In this document: piece by piece, positions 11,670 to 23,337 of the stretch
Layout: each line of letters starts with the position of its first letter
How positions within the stretch are numbered: the first letter of the stretch is position 1
Origin: Epiperipatus broadwayi
Lineage: Eukaryota; Onychophora; Udeonychophora; Euonychophora; Peripatidae
Assembly (NCBI GenBank): GCA_028023455.1
Contig: JAQFVV010006309.1
Coordinates: 2,769,482-2,833,481, forward strand
DNA: 64,000 nt
Direction of reading: 5' to 3'
Notes under the pieces: model-generated
Told to the model about the DNA's origin: nothing
The model's database searches: none
What the model saw: only the letters and a program-made list of their open reading frames with translations
Translations under genes and position numbers: made by a program

Positions 11670-14084
11670 TATTTTCTATAATTATTTCAGTTAGTGTTAA
11701 CAGTAACTTTCTTTTCATATATATATATAATGGATTTTACATGCTAATGAAGTAAAACTTTAACTATATCTATATACATATATTTCTCCTGACAAATATA
11801 CATTGACTTTTTTCCTTTGAACAGTTTACAAATTTGAATATATATATAGAGAGAGAGAATGGTAACGGTATTTAATCTAGCAAGTATTTTAGACAAGGTT
11901 AAAATCAATTACATATATGATGTTGGAAAAAAAGATATATATGAATATTAAATATCATATATTTGTTATCTGTGTATATGAGTTTTAAAATTAGTAAAAA
12001 TGATTTCTCATATATCAGCAATAATTCTAAGCTATATAAAAAGGAGTTGTGTTTTCACTGGTATATAACTGATTTCAATCTTGTTGAGCATATTTATTAG
12101 ATTAGCTATATGGGGCTTCATGTGTACATGATCATTTTTCATTTTCTAGACATTTTCACAAGATTATGTATATCAGTCTTTAGTTAAGATATAAAAACTG
12201 AAAATTATATACATGTAATCAAAAATTCTGTGTGTATATATATATAATAGAAAATCATATGGCATTACAAAATTAACCAAAAAACAAAATTTTACTAAAA
12301 TTCTCTCATGACCATGACTTCATTTATTAATAATAGAACTTTTCAAAATGAAATTTAATAAAATACAAACAATATATATATATATAGAGAGAGAGAGAGA
12401 AAAACAAAAGTCTTCCCATAATTCATTTCAAAAACCAGCTGTGTTTAAAATAGCTTCAGATTCAAGAAGATTTATCATCAATGTTTCCTTTACTCTTCTT
12501 TTTAATTCATTTTCAAAATAAAAATAACCTCTCCATTGTCATGAATATACATATTCACAATATATATTCATAATAGATTTAGTGTAATTCAATTATTTTA
12601 ATTAGTATTATAATAAGAATCAAAAATTTTTTACTACAATTATCTCCCAATAGAATTATTATTAAAATTAATATAATTAGTTTGATGTTTTATGTAACAA
12701 AGCATGCAAATTGCAATGTTCAAATAATAATTAATCTTCAGTAGTCAATATTTTTTGACAACTCCTAGTGTTAAGTTGGAAATTTAAAATTATTTATTAA
12801 AAAGGTATGTTCACAAATGAAAATTATTTTTAAAAATATTATTACAACTTTGAAAATAGCAGAACGCAGCAAGATTTATAAAGAACAATATTTTTTTGTT
12901 ATTAAACAGTTATTACATTGCTATTAAAAATATTAAAATAAAAATTCAGAATTGTTTTAACTTAGTTTGCAAACCTATGATGAATTATTATTCAGACTAC
13001 TTAAAACTAACAAAATAATATTCATGTATTTATTTTTTGTAAAAATGACAATAAGTTAGTTGCAGTCAGTATGAAAGGATTCTTTCCCACCCAGATTACA
13101 AGTTGTGGCCTTACATTTCTGATATCTTTTGACTTGCCTTCTTCTAAAAATAAATATTTTCAAATAAAATCTGAATATAATTACATTATTCTCTCTAAAA
13201 AATAAATATTACACAAACTTTTTTGCAAAAATAGTCATAAATATGTAAATAAATTATGGAAATTATATGTTTTTATTTTTAAAATATAAGAAAAAATCAA
13301 TATGCTTGATAGCTTTTGCAAGCATTCTCATATGAAAAGAACAATAAATTAACAATCAATGATGTTGTGGGAAAGGCATTAGTTTATTTATAAATAAATG
13401 TATCTATTTAGTACTGACATTTTAAGCTTTTTTTTTTTTTCAATTAAAAATTGTTATAATTTTAGAAAAGTAATTGTTGAAAATAAGCGCAAAACTGGCA
13501 AATGAAGACTGAAAATAATTGCAAGAAAATAAAGCTGAAAAAAAAACTGTCTCAATGATAGTAACACACTATTATGATTGATGCTAAAAAAGACAAAGAA
13601 GCTAAGTTTATACATGTACTCAAAAGTTATGATTTATGTTTAGAAGTTCATCATACTAAACAAGCTTTTGTGATGGGTAGAATGATTTTGTGATCCCCTA
13701 AAATGAGAATGAAATAAGTGTCTGTTAAATGGTTTATTTCAAATGTCATTTTATATGCAATAGAAATATGAACAGTTATGAAAAGAGAAAAGATTATAGG
13801 AGGATGAAAGATAGAATTTTGAAGAATAGTATTAGTAATGCACAAATTTGAAATGAAAAAAGATTATCTATTAAAAAAATGATGAGTATAAAGAAGAATT
13901 GTTAGAAGGGAATATGAGGTATAAAAGAAATCAAAGTAGGAGATTGAAGTTTAAAAGTAATCAAAAGAAGGGGGGAATCATTATAGGATTATTAAGAATT
14001 ATACAGAGTATGGAATAGAAAGGCTTATTGCAGGTGGTTTATTTGGTGAGGTTAGATCCACTTCTGTATGTTTTAATATTTTTT
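11670..14084. other. AT-rich intronic sequence
   Basis: Several TA and GA microsatellites (for example 11840-11858 and 12371-12401). The frame at 13651-13845 has no recognisable motif. Confidence 0.55.
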
Positions 14085-14099
14085 CAAATATTCATTATT

Positions 14100-14210
14100 A
14101 TTTTTTTCTCGTATGTCATAGCATCGGTCGGGACGCGAACCCACAACCGTCTGCAACCAACTACTTTCTTGCAAGGTGGTTGCAATGACCTCTCGGCTAA
14201 CAACGCTTGA
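14100..14210 (-). mobile_element. tRNA-derived SINE or tRNA retropseudogene with perfect target duplication
   Basis: A 111-base insertion flanked by the identical 15-mer CAAATATTCATTATT at 14085-14099 and 14211-14225. On the minus strand it starts GTTGTTAGCCGAGAGGTCA, a good A box of a class II (leucine/serine-like) tRNA, has an anticodon-like stem TTGCA/TGCAA, a long variable region and a B box GGTTCGCGTCC, and ends in an A-rich tail next to the left duplication. GC content stands out from its surroundings. The target duplication plus tail indicates L1-type retroposition, and the preserved B box indicates a recent source. Confidence 0.85.
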
Positions 14211-14225
14211 CAAATATTCATTATT

Positions 14226-17200
14226 TTTAAAATATTGATTTTATATTTTTGAAAACTTTAATGTTTCTGTATTTTTTTTAACAATTTTTGTTTCTTTTTA
14301 TAATGACATAATTAATGAATTATTAATTTAGTTCAGTACGTCAAATCTTTAATAATAATGTTTTTAAATTTTGTATTTACTTTAAAGATTCTATTTAAAA
14401 ATAAACATTAAACATTTGTTTGGTTTTTAATGATCACTTTAACAATATATGTTTAATTTTAAACTTTTTACATGTTTTGCTAATTTTACTGAAGCAAAAT
14501 TATATAACTGCAAGTTGTTTTTTAAAAGATTATTAAGATGGAAAAAAAAATGTTTTGCACAATTTAAAATGTGTCTATTGAATATATATTATATTCTTCA
14601 AACCATTTTTTTAAAATGAATATTTATGACGTTAGTACATTCATATGTTAATAGCAATAAGGAAAGAAAATATTTCACTTAAAGAGAAGAAATTATCTCT
14701 TTTTATGAAAGGTATGTAAATATCTGTATATATTCTTAAACTACTGAAAAAATATTAATATTTGTACTCATTCAGCCACAAATGTTACTCAGTTAATTTT
14801 TGATATCCACACCACTTTCAGTATAGTTTTAAAAATATATGATTTCTAAAATATAATGTATAGCATTGACACCTTTTATCCATGCTAATATGACTGTCTA
14901 GCAGCCTTTTTTAGAACTATAAATTGTAATTCTTAAATTTTTATGAGATTCAATTTTGAAACAGATATAGTTTTTGAATCATTAATACATAAATAATCTG
15001 CATGGAGATATTTACATATAGATACACCATTGTAGTACATTTACACGTCCTACATATCTATAATTAAATATAATAATGTTACAACTAATTAAACTCAGCA
15101 GGCTCAGGATAAATACCATATGCTACAATGGGAAGAAATACAGAAATAAGCAATTATAATAAAATATTATTAAAATATTAAGCAATATTATTAATAACCT
15201 AAGAGGAGGAGAAATCTCAACTCGCTCTAATACAATTAAAAAAGTCTTGGTATTGCAAACATATGTTATTGAGATTACATTTAAAAATACTTTCTCTTAC
15301 AACATTTATTACTACTACCATCTTTCTTATCAGCATCATAAGCATCTTTTAAGCAGCTCATTTCTATGACAATATAAATATTATGTTTAATTTTATAATA
15401 TTTGGAAGTGTTATCTTAAATCTTTGCCACAAAGATTCATCTTTTGAAAATAATTTCTTCATCAGCAAAATAATTTTTAAATAATATGGTTTGTGAAACC
15501 AATAATGGTATCTCAAGGAAATATCATCATTGTAATCATCAAATAAATTCTCTTTGACTCTTCAGATCTATTCTACCTACAATGAAATCCTACTAAATCA
15601 GATAAGATGTACACTTATCTCTAAGCCATTGTCTTATTATAATTACAATAATAATATTATTAATTTTAAATAAAATGTAACATGATCTCTTAATTTAGAA
15701 TAAGTCAAATCATAATCTAGGATGACATTCAGCTATCAAGAATAATTAAGAGATTTTATAGTCATTCTAAATACCAAAGAACAAATCTACCTAAATATCT
15801 GCCAGATCTGATCTAAATTATCTCTTAATTTAAATTTATCATGTACTAATAAATATGGTTTTTCATATTTATGAAAACAGTTTTAAAATAAATAAGCACA
15901 TCAATCTTTCTATAAATAAACTCAATTGGCTAAAGTAATCTCAAATAATAATAATATGCAATTATAAAATTTTATTAAACAAAATATATATTTCTTAGAT
16001 TTCTCATATTTAAATATGATTCTTAAAGTGACTCATTAGTTTCAATATTCATGCACTCTTATGATAAAACACTTAAAATAATTTATGATACTTTTATAAT
16101 TGTTTCGATTTTTAGTTAAGGAGTCGATGATGTGGATAAATGACTATAAGAAATTTATTAATAAGAAAAACAAATAGGTCCACAAAGCCAAGGGTTTCTA
16201 CAAATACAACTTTACTTTTTAAGACTATGCCAGAAGGTTATGTTACAACTGATATTATAAAAAATAATACATTTGTTTAAGTAAAAATAATCTAGTTGTT
16301 CAAAAGAAATTCTGTTCAATTTAAATTCTAATGAGTTCTCACATATTAAATCATTCATACAATGATAATATTCATTTTTCTTTAATAGTATTTCTTTTAT
16401 AAATATTTAACATTAATTAAAATAAGCTTACCAATCCAGTGATGAAGGAATGATAAGAAAGATGTACATTGTCTATTTATGCATAAATACAATTAAAATT
16501 TTGAAGTTAATTATTTATCATATTTATGTCCTAACTTAGCAAAGCTTAAATACAAGATCTATACATCAACAATATGTAATTCACATCTAAATCAAGGATG
16601 CCAAAAAGAGGTAAAGCTGGGCTTTTCTCAATACCTTGATAAAAACCACTATAACTGCCAGAAAAAGACTCTGTAAAATATTTCGCATGCTTTGCAAAGT
16701 ACATTTAACAACAAACAAGATTACTAAAAAAAGCCAAAGTAAATGTATGATGGTATAACTCAAAATAAGTGCATATACTGTTGAAGCCAGTAAGAAAATG
16801 ATGTAGGAATTTGTCACTACTCAAGGAATGATAAGAATACACATCAGGGGCAATAATGCTAAATAGGATTACCTTAACTAGAGAGAGTATGTATGCTAGC
16901 AAGGCAAAAATACAAGAGAAAAACTAATGCCACAATCTCTTGAAATAAACTAGAAAAATGATAAGAGAGAGATACACTATAATTTCTCACAATACTGGCA
17001 AAAATAATGATTTCTAAATAAAGAGCAATAGACTAAAGCTGTATTTTCTAAGCAAAATACTATAATTAACAGATACGAAACACAATAAATAGTAATTAAT
17101 GCTAAATATAGATTGATTAAAACTAGTCAATAAATAAACAATAAAATAAATAATAGAAATATACTTTTCCTTATATGGCATCAGCATAATAATATACCTC

Positions 17201-17699
17201 TTATAAATAAATGACTCATGAAAAAATGAATACTATTTTTAAATATACAAATATCATACACTGATATTCTGAAACTTTGATCCAAATATTATTACTAAAA
17301 TATCATATAAAATTACACAAGATAAAATGTGTTTAAAATAATGATATTGTAAACAAAAATTATAAACAAATAAAATATGAACTTTTACCATTCTAAAATA
17401 ATAAAAATGACGATAAAATCTTCCTATTTTACTATTCTTCTACCATTTAACCATTAAATGGGAACAGAAACAGTCTATTTAGCAACAAAATTTTGTGGAC
17501 AGCAAAGCTATTTGGCACCAATACCAGTTAAATAAAATATAGAATATTGCAGCTTTACAGTTCTGCTTAAATAAAATTTTAAATAAATTATGCCTAACCA
17601 ACAATAAGTATGGCCAAGGATTAACAAAAAATATTTATTAAATTGCAACACAATATTTTTCATATTCAATTTAAACATTTCAATTTTAATCTTTTAAAA
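14226..17699. other. AT-rich intronic sequence
   Basis: No feature supported. The overlapping hydrophobic frames at 16587-16902 are chance openings in AT-rich DNA. Confidence 0.55.
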
Positions 17700-18192
17700 C
17701 AGGGCTGGGCAATTATTTTGGCTCAGGAGTCACAGAGGTTGGCATAGGGCCACATCAGGGGCCACTTTGTGGAAGCAAAGGTTAGCAGAAGGCTGCACCT
17801 TTTTTTCATGACACAATAAACACACTGCTTTATTCTCTGTATTACCAAAGAAATATTTGTTTGTCCATTCTTCATTAAACACATGACATTCATCACCGAT
17901 TTTACATTTTTTTGGAGGGTTCATGGTTTCACTAAAGTTGGAAATGTATACATTTGCTAATGCAAAGACAAAATGAAATTAACCATATCAACTGGAAAAG
18001 CACTTCACATTGTATCTACACTGCACATGTGTATTGATGAGGTCATCCTAGTGAAAAATATGAGACAAATCTTCAGTTGCACATGGGAAGGAAATCTCAG
18101 TTCAAGGCATATTTTTCTGATTGTTTTGGTGGACCACATAAAAACTCTTAATGGGCTGCATGTGGCTCTTTGGCCACTATTTGCCAGTCCTT
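17700..18192 (-). mobile_element. hAT DNA transposon, internally deleted copy
   Basis: The left end CAGGGCTGGGCAA and right end TTGCCAGTCCT are inverted relatives of the hAT consensus terminus, with GGCCACATCAGGGGCCAC near the left end and GCATGTGGCTCTTTGGCCAC near the right end. Flanks are similar AT-rich octamers (TTTTAAAA at 17692-17699 and TTTTAAAG at 18192-18199), plausible 8-base target duplications with one change. The element is about 490 bases and carries only the N-terminal part of a transposase on the minus strand. It is therefore non-autonomous, produced by internal deletion. Confidence 0.78.
17730..17924 (-). pseudogene. hAT transposase N-terminal fragment with BED-finger start
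   Basis: The 64-residue frame starts MNPPKKCKIGDECHVFNEEW and continues TNKYFFGNTENKAVCLLCHE. The pattern DECRxFxExWTxxYFF...KxVCLxC is the N terminus of the ZBED5/FAM200/GTF2IRD2-type hAT (Charlie-like) transposases; the CxxC of the BED finger is visible at residues 35-38. After CLLCHEKKV the protein jumps directly into terminal element sequence, so the rest of the finger, the catalytic domain and the dimerisation domain have been removed. The frame is intact over the kept part, which suggests a relatively young deletion derivative. Confidence 0.75.
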
Positions 18193-19036
18193 TTTAAAGT
18201 ATTCAGCAAAAGAAATACTTTTTTTAGATAACACATTTAAAATTATCAGAGTATTTATCAGAACTATTTTTTTTTAATTTTACACTTTTTACACTACAGC
18301 AGTGCTATCCATAACAATACCAAGGGGGGAGGGAGAATAAGTTCACACATTTTTTTTACAAAATAATTCAGGAAAAGTTTATTGAAAATCATTTAAATGT
18401 AATATTACTTTTCAGAAATAATTTAATATTTTCATTTTTAACATAAGTAATTTATTAAATATTTCAAAACATTTGCTTAACAGTTTTAAATATGTCTATT
18501 GTTTTAGTTCTCCAATCAAAGAAATTGATTTTTTTCCTCTGAGATGAAAGTAGTCATAATAAATGAGAATTATTTTCTGTGATTATAAAGTGATGAACAG
18601 CCTTGGTTGTGTTAACAGCATGAATAATTGTCTTTCCACAATATAATATAATGAGATCAAATATTTTTCTTTCAATAAATATGAAAATGATTTTTTTACT
18701 CAACTGGTTATATACCCATCATAATAAAATAATTTTTATTAAATGAAATTCAAAATTCTTTATACTAGGTAAATTAATTTCAAGTAGTGTTCTATATATA
18801 ATAAAGTTGTTTAAAACTTTTAAAAACATTATAGTTTTAGCTGCTAAAAGTTTCAGATATCTTACAGCAAACTTAAATATGAAATAGACATTGTTTTAGT
18901 GACAATAATAATAATATTCTTCACAGCTTTCAAATGTGTGAAGTTTAAACATTATAATAATTATGAATTAATTTTACCAATAAATCTGGCTAGAATGAAG
19001 ATTCTTCTTTTTAAAGTTTATATTCAGATGTTGTGC

Positions 19037-19075
19037 CTGAATTTAAGTACTATGAATATGACCTTCTAGGTTGAA
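19037..19075 (+). repeat. 39-base exact direct repeat, copy 1
   Basis: Identical over 39 bases to 22127-22165 (starts CTGAATTTAAGTAC, ends CCTTCTAGGTTGAA). It includes a GACC/GGTT stem followed by GAA, a layout like helix II and the GAA of a decayed hammerhead. Confidence 0.8.
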
Positions 19076-19360
19076 CAAGTAAAGGAAAGGGTATGAGCAT
19101 GTTTAAGTGTCAATATTTAGAGCTTAAAGTAGTCATCTGACCCAAGATATAAATAGATGAAGTTGACTCCTGAAGATACTCTCCACACTCTCTGAATTTT
19201 TTTTTGAAAAGTGATTTCAAATGCACAGTGATTAGAGAGAGTGTAGAGAGTATCTTCAGGAGTCAACTTCACCTATTTATATCCTGGGTCAGATGACCAC
19301 TTTTAGCTCTAAATATTGACACTTAAACATGCTCATATCCTTTCCTTTATTTGTCCAAAT
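19071..19360. mobile_element. Foldback element, 290 bases, with long arms
   Basis: Arms of about 125 bases (landmarks AGGAAAGGGTATGAGCATG, CATCTGACCCAAGATATAAA, GTTGACTCCTGAAGATACTC, CACACTCTCT) are mirrored on the right around a 40-base centre. It contains TATAAATAG-like words in both arms (TATAAATAGATGAAG and its partner). It ends beside a 39-base direct repeat. Classed as a foldback/MITE of unknown superfamily. Confidence 0.75.
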
Positions 19361-19681
19361 CCACATTCTACTGAAACCAAGGAATGTTGCTAACCAAAAA
19401 TTTAATTAATTAATATTCAATTCTTAAAATAAATTAATTATTTTATTTTGTCTAGAAAAATAATATTAAATACTTCCTGGTACAATAATTTATAAATTAA
19501 AAATTAGAAAAATAAAATATATAATTAAAATTTAATAACTGAAACACAGGCTTGTTATATACCTGTGGCTATATATATATGTAATATAGGTATATGAGCA
19601 CAGACTTTCAAACCACCCACCTCTCTCCACTCTATCTAATAACACTGATACACCTAAACACATATATGCTGAAAAGATAAA

Positions 19682-19745
19682 TAATCACCAATATACGTAT
19701 TTCATGCTAAACCAGCAATCATCAGTTGGTCCAGACTATCGTCTT
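19682..19745 (-). ncRNA. Type I hammerhead ribozyme, intact core (minus copy)
   Basis: Read on the minus strand: helix I 5' strand CCAA (19729-19726), core CTGATGA (19725-19719), helix II with TGCT/AGCA around a GGTTT loop, GAA (19703-19701), helix III the self-complementary ATACGTAT (19700-19693), unpaired A17 (19692), and helix I 3' strand TTGG (19691-19688). All invariant hammerhead residues are present and A15.1 pairs with U16.1. The predicted cleavage is after 19692 in the minus-strand RNA. Helix III has essentially no loop, as in newt, schistosome and other metazoan type I hammerheads that act best as dimers. Confidence 0.85.
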
Positions 19746-20030
19746 TACACACATATATAGTATAAGTGCTCAGATATATATTAAGATAGACTATCCTCAT
19801 AGTTTAATGGACAGGCTTCAATCCACTCCACACTCCAACTCTTCAACCATCCATCCAATTGAAAATCTGATGATGGAATGCTCAAAGGCCACCCTGAGGC
19901 CGAGATTATTGTCACACCCATGTTGACCTAAGGTCAATCTGAACCCCACATGTACAGGATATAATCCATTTAATACATATGCAAGGATGGGCAGACATCT
20001 CTATAATGTAATAACTGAAACACAGGCTTG

Positions 20031-20072
20031 TTTCATGATTGCTGGTTTAGCATGAAATACGTATATTGGTGA
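20031..20072 (+). ncRNA. Hammerhead ribozyme, 5'-damaged at an inversion junction
   Basis: Helix II (TTGCTGGTTTAGCAT), GAA, helix III and the 3' strand of helix I are intact, with A17 at 20065. The core CTGATGA reads TTCATGA and the 5' strand of helix I is missing, because the copy is joined here to the inverted unit. It should not cleave. Confidence 0.7.
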
Positions 20073-20493
20073 TTATTTATCTTTTCAGCATATATGTGTT
20101 TAGGTGTATCAGTGTTATTAGATAGAGTGGAGAGAGGTGGGTGGTTTGAAAGTCTGTGCTCATATACCCTATATTACATATATATAGCCACAGGTACATA
20201 ACAAGCCTGTGTTTCAGTTATTACATTATAGAGATGTCTGCCCATCCTTGCATATGTATTAAATGGATTATGTCCTGTACATGTGGGGTTCAGATTGACC
20301 TTAGGTCAACATGGGTGTGACAATTATCTCGGCCTCAGGGTGGCCTTTGAGCATTCCATCATCAGATTTTCAATTGGATGGACGGTTGAAGAGTTGGAGT
20401 GTGGAGTGGATTGAAGCCTGTCCATTAAACTATGAGGATAGTCTATCTTAATATATATCTGAGCACTTATACTATATATGTGTGTAAAGATGA

Positions 20494-20552
20494 TAGTCTG
20501 GACCAACTGATGATTACTGGTTTAGCATGAAATACGTATATTGGTGATTATT
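20494..20552 (+). ncRNA. Type I hammerhead ribozyme, helix II mutated
   Basis: CCAA at 20503-20506, CTGATGA at 20507-20513, GAA then ATACGTAT and A17 at 20540, TTGG at 20541-20544. The core and helices I and III are intact. Helix II has a G-to-A change (TTACTGG instead of TTGCTGG) that leaves an A-C mismatch in a four-pair stem, so activity may be reduced. Confidence 0.8.
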
Positions 20553-20969
20553 TATCTTTTCAGCATATATGTGTTTAGGTGTATCAGTGTTATTAGATAG
20601 AGTGGAGAGAGGTGGGTGATTTGAAAGTCTGTGCTCATATACCCTATATTACATATATATAGCCACAGGTATATAACAAGCCTGTGTTTCAGTTATTACA
20701 TTATAGTGATGTCTGCCCATCCTTGCATATGTATTAAATGGATTATGTCCTGTACATGTGGGGTCAGATTGACCTTAGGTCAACATGGGTGTGACAATTA
20801 TCTCGGCCTCAGGGTGGCGTTTGAGCATTCCATCATCAGATTTTCAATTGGATGGACGGTTGAAGAGTTGGAGTGTGGAGTGGATTGAAGCCTGTCCATT
20901 AAACTATGAGGATAGTCTATCTTAATATATATATCTGAGCACTTATACTATATATGTGTGTAATGATGA

Positions 20970-21028
20970 TAGTCTGGACCAACTGATGATTGCTGGTTTA
21001 GCATGAAATACGTATATTGGTGATTATT
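20970..21028 (+). ncRNA. Type I hammerhead ribozyme, intact core
   Basis: CCAA at 20979-20982, CTGATGA at 20983-20989, helix II TGCT/AGCA, GAA at 21005-21007, ATACGTAT, A17 at 21016, TTGG at 21017-21020. Helix I can extend past a small bulge (AGTC on the 5' side with GATT on the 3' side), the position where natural type I hammerheads make loop-loop contacts. Confidence 0.85.
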
Positions 21029-21126
21029 TATCTTTTCAGCATATATGTGTTTAGGTGTATTAGTGTTATTAGATGGAGTGGAGAGAGGTGGGCGGTTTGA
21101 AAGTCTGTGCTCATATATCCTATATT

Positions 21127-23337
21127 AATTAAAATTTACATTATTTAAATAAAATAAACATTACTCTTAACCCATTAATTTATCATTGATTTTAATCTAG
21201 ACAAGTTTCTCAGAATACAATTTTATATTATCTTTTAAAATTAAACATTTAATAAATACTTTGAATTAAATAAATGTTACAAATAAAACTTATTTATTCA
21301 TTCATTTATTTATTATTTAAAAATTCTATCTTTAATTATTATTACTTTATTAAATTGTTTGTAAGTAAATAAATTTAAAAAAAGTTAATTATAATATTTT
21401 ATGTTAAAACTAAATTAAATTTAAAACTTTATGAATTTACTTGCTTATCAACAAACCTGACTATAGGGTTTGAATCTGTTTTTTTTTTAAATCTTAAATT
21501 AATATCAGATTTTTATAATATTTTAGCATTTAAATTATGAATAAATCAAGACTTAAATGTTAAATTACATTTTCTATTATTTCAATTTATCAGCTATTAA
21601 AATTTTAAATACTTTGGGTATGCATAGCATTTATTCAAGACTAAAATATTATAAATTAAATTGTCAAAATTATTGTACTATTACAAATTTGCAAGTATAC
21701 TGATATAGTAACTTTTATATGAAAAATCGTAGCATTATAAGACACTAACAAAAATCTATTTACTATAAAACATAAATTAGATTTTTTTAAAAAGATATTT
21801 TGGCATAAGTTATGCCCTGGCATTTAGTTTCAGGGAAAAGCTAAATGTCTCAATATATATAAATGTATTTAAATTAATTTAAGAATTTTTGCCTTTCTTA
21901 AATAATTTTTACACCAAAATGTAGTATATGCTTTTATATAAACAAACATCTATATATGTATATAATTATATATGAGAATGTGTTTATATGTTACTGATTT
22001 ATAATGTAAAATATATATATTTCTATGGTATGCATTTATTCACTGTCTAAAGATTAATTTATTGGACTTAAATAAAATTCTTACAATCTAGAAGCTCATA
22101 CTCATAATACTTAAAATTGTCAGATGCTGAATTTAAGTACTATGAATATGACCTTCTAGGTTGAAAGTAGTTCTCAGCTATTTATTATTTAATGTCTAAA
22201 TAAATTACCCTTTTCTTTGGAAGTGAATAAATACTTATCATAGAATTATATAGTAAAAGAAAAGTAAAAATTGTTATAGAAATATATGCATTTTAAAAAA
22301 TTTATTACAAAATTATACCTTAGAAAACAAGTTTCTATCATTTATAGTACTGAAGATGACCACTAGATAATTAAAACATAGAGGTTAGGTCATAATCACA
22401 ACATTAATAAAAAGTGATAAACTAATGTGTATTTTAAAAGTCGTAATTAAATCATTTAGTGCTTATCAGAATAAAATTATATAGTAAAACATTTACAATA
22501 TAAATAGTCTTTTAGATTAATAATGTTGAATGATGTAATCATAAAGAAATGTTTTTTACAAAGATATTTAACTTTTTTTATATTTTAAATTATGCTTTTC
22601 TAAAGAGTCATTACATAATACATTTAAAGAATTATTTTTATTGGATCTATTAAGTTAATGGTCATGGATATTAGACTCTTACCATATCATCTTTCATAAT
22701 TGTTTATGCAATCTATGCTCTAATGTATCATTATAATAACAATTATAGCATTATTATAGTGAACCTTTACCAATATTTTTGTCTTCATGTTGCTAGCATT
22801 TTAAAAGTTTAATCAGAATAAAGTTTTATCCCACTTAAGGAATTTAAAATTTTATCCAGGTCTAAAGTCATTTTGAGAATATGTATTATTTTTACACTAT
22901 ATATATATATTGTAATGGTCAGATTAGCATGTTTCATAATTTTACATTTTTCTATTTATTTACATAAATTACATGGGTACCAGGGGCTTTAAGTATCAGG
23001 AAATAGATTAACTCATGTATGGCTAAAATAATATTTTATTCAATATAATAATGTGATCATTACACAGCCCCATTTATATTGCTGGGATAAATCATGGAGA
23101 ACATAACTTACTCATAATGAATAATGGTAGACCAATAAATCTTACATAAACAATTGAACAAATTATTGACAAGTATATTTATGAGTTGGTATATAAGTGA
23201 TTTTCTTTAATAAAATTAACAAATCATGTAACAATAATTTATTTACAAAGTGTAATCATTAATTGATATGTAATTTGTTTATTTAACAAAGTTTTTTAAT
23301 CTTTATACATCATAGTATCAATATATTCATAGATAGT
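21127..23337. other. AT-rich intronic sequence with a few repeat relics
   Basis: Apart from the 39-base repeat at 22127 and the hammerhead-like relic at 22347-22385, nothing is recognised. Confidence 0.5.
22127..22165 (+). repeat. 39-base exact direct repeat, copy 2
   Basis: Partner of 19037-19075, about 3.09 kb away, flanking the foldback at 19.1-19.4 kb and the ribozyme array. CAGATG occurs just upstream of both copies. A similar TACTGAAGATGACC...AAAACATAGAGG block lies at 22347-22385. Confidence 0.8.

Larger units (their letters stand above)
19535..21126. repeat. Hammerhead-ribozyme repeat array, about 476-base unit, one inverted plus tandem copies
   Basis: A repeat unit of about 475-476 bases is present as one full minus-strand copy (19535-20030) followed by plus-strand copies: a partial one from 20031, a full one, and a third ending near 21126. 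Cleavage-equivalent positions on the plus strand are 20065, 20540 and 21016, giving periods of 475 and 476. Units are nearly identical to each other, so amplification is recent. Landmarks in unit order are CCCATCCTTGCATATG, GGTCAACATGGGTGTGAC, CATCATCAGATTTTCAATTG, CCTGTCCATTAAACTATGAG, the hammerhead, and a GGTTTGAAAGTCTGTGCTCAT segment that vaguely recalls a tRNA B box. The minus copy begins and ends with the same ACAGGCTTG word, so it is slightly more than one unit. No protein of its own is evident. Confidence 0.88.

Noticed and set aside
14028-14210. 60-codon plus-strand frame containing SVGTRTHNRLQPTTFLQGG
   Set aside because: It translates the antisense of a tRNA-derived SINE.
16587-16902. 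Two overlapping hydrophobic minus-strand frames, considered as membrane proteins
   Set aside because: Composition is what AT-rich DNA gives by chance; no start context, splice signals or homology.
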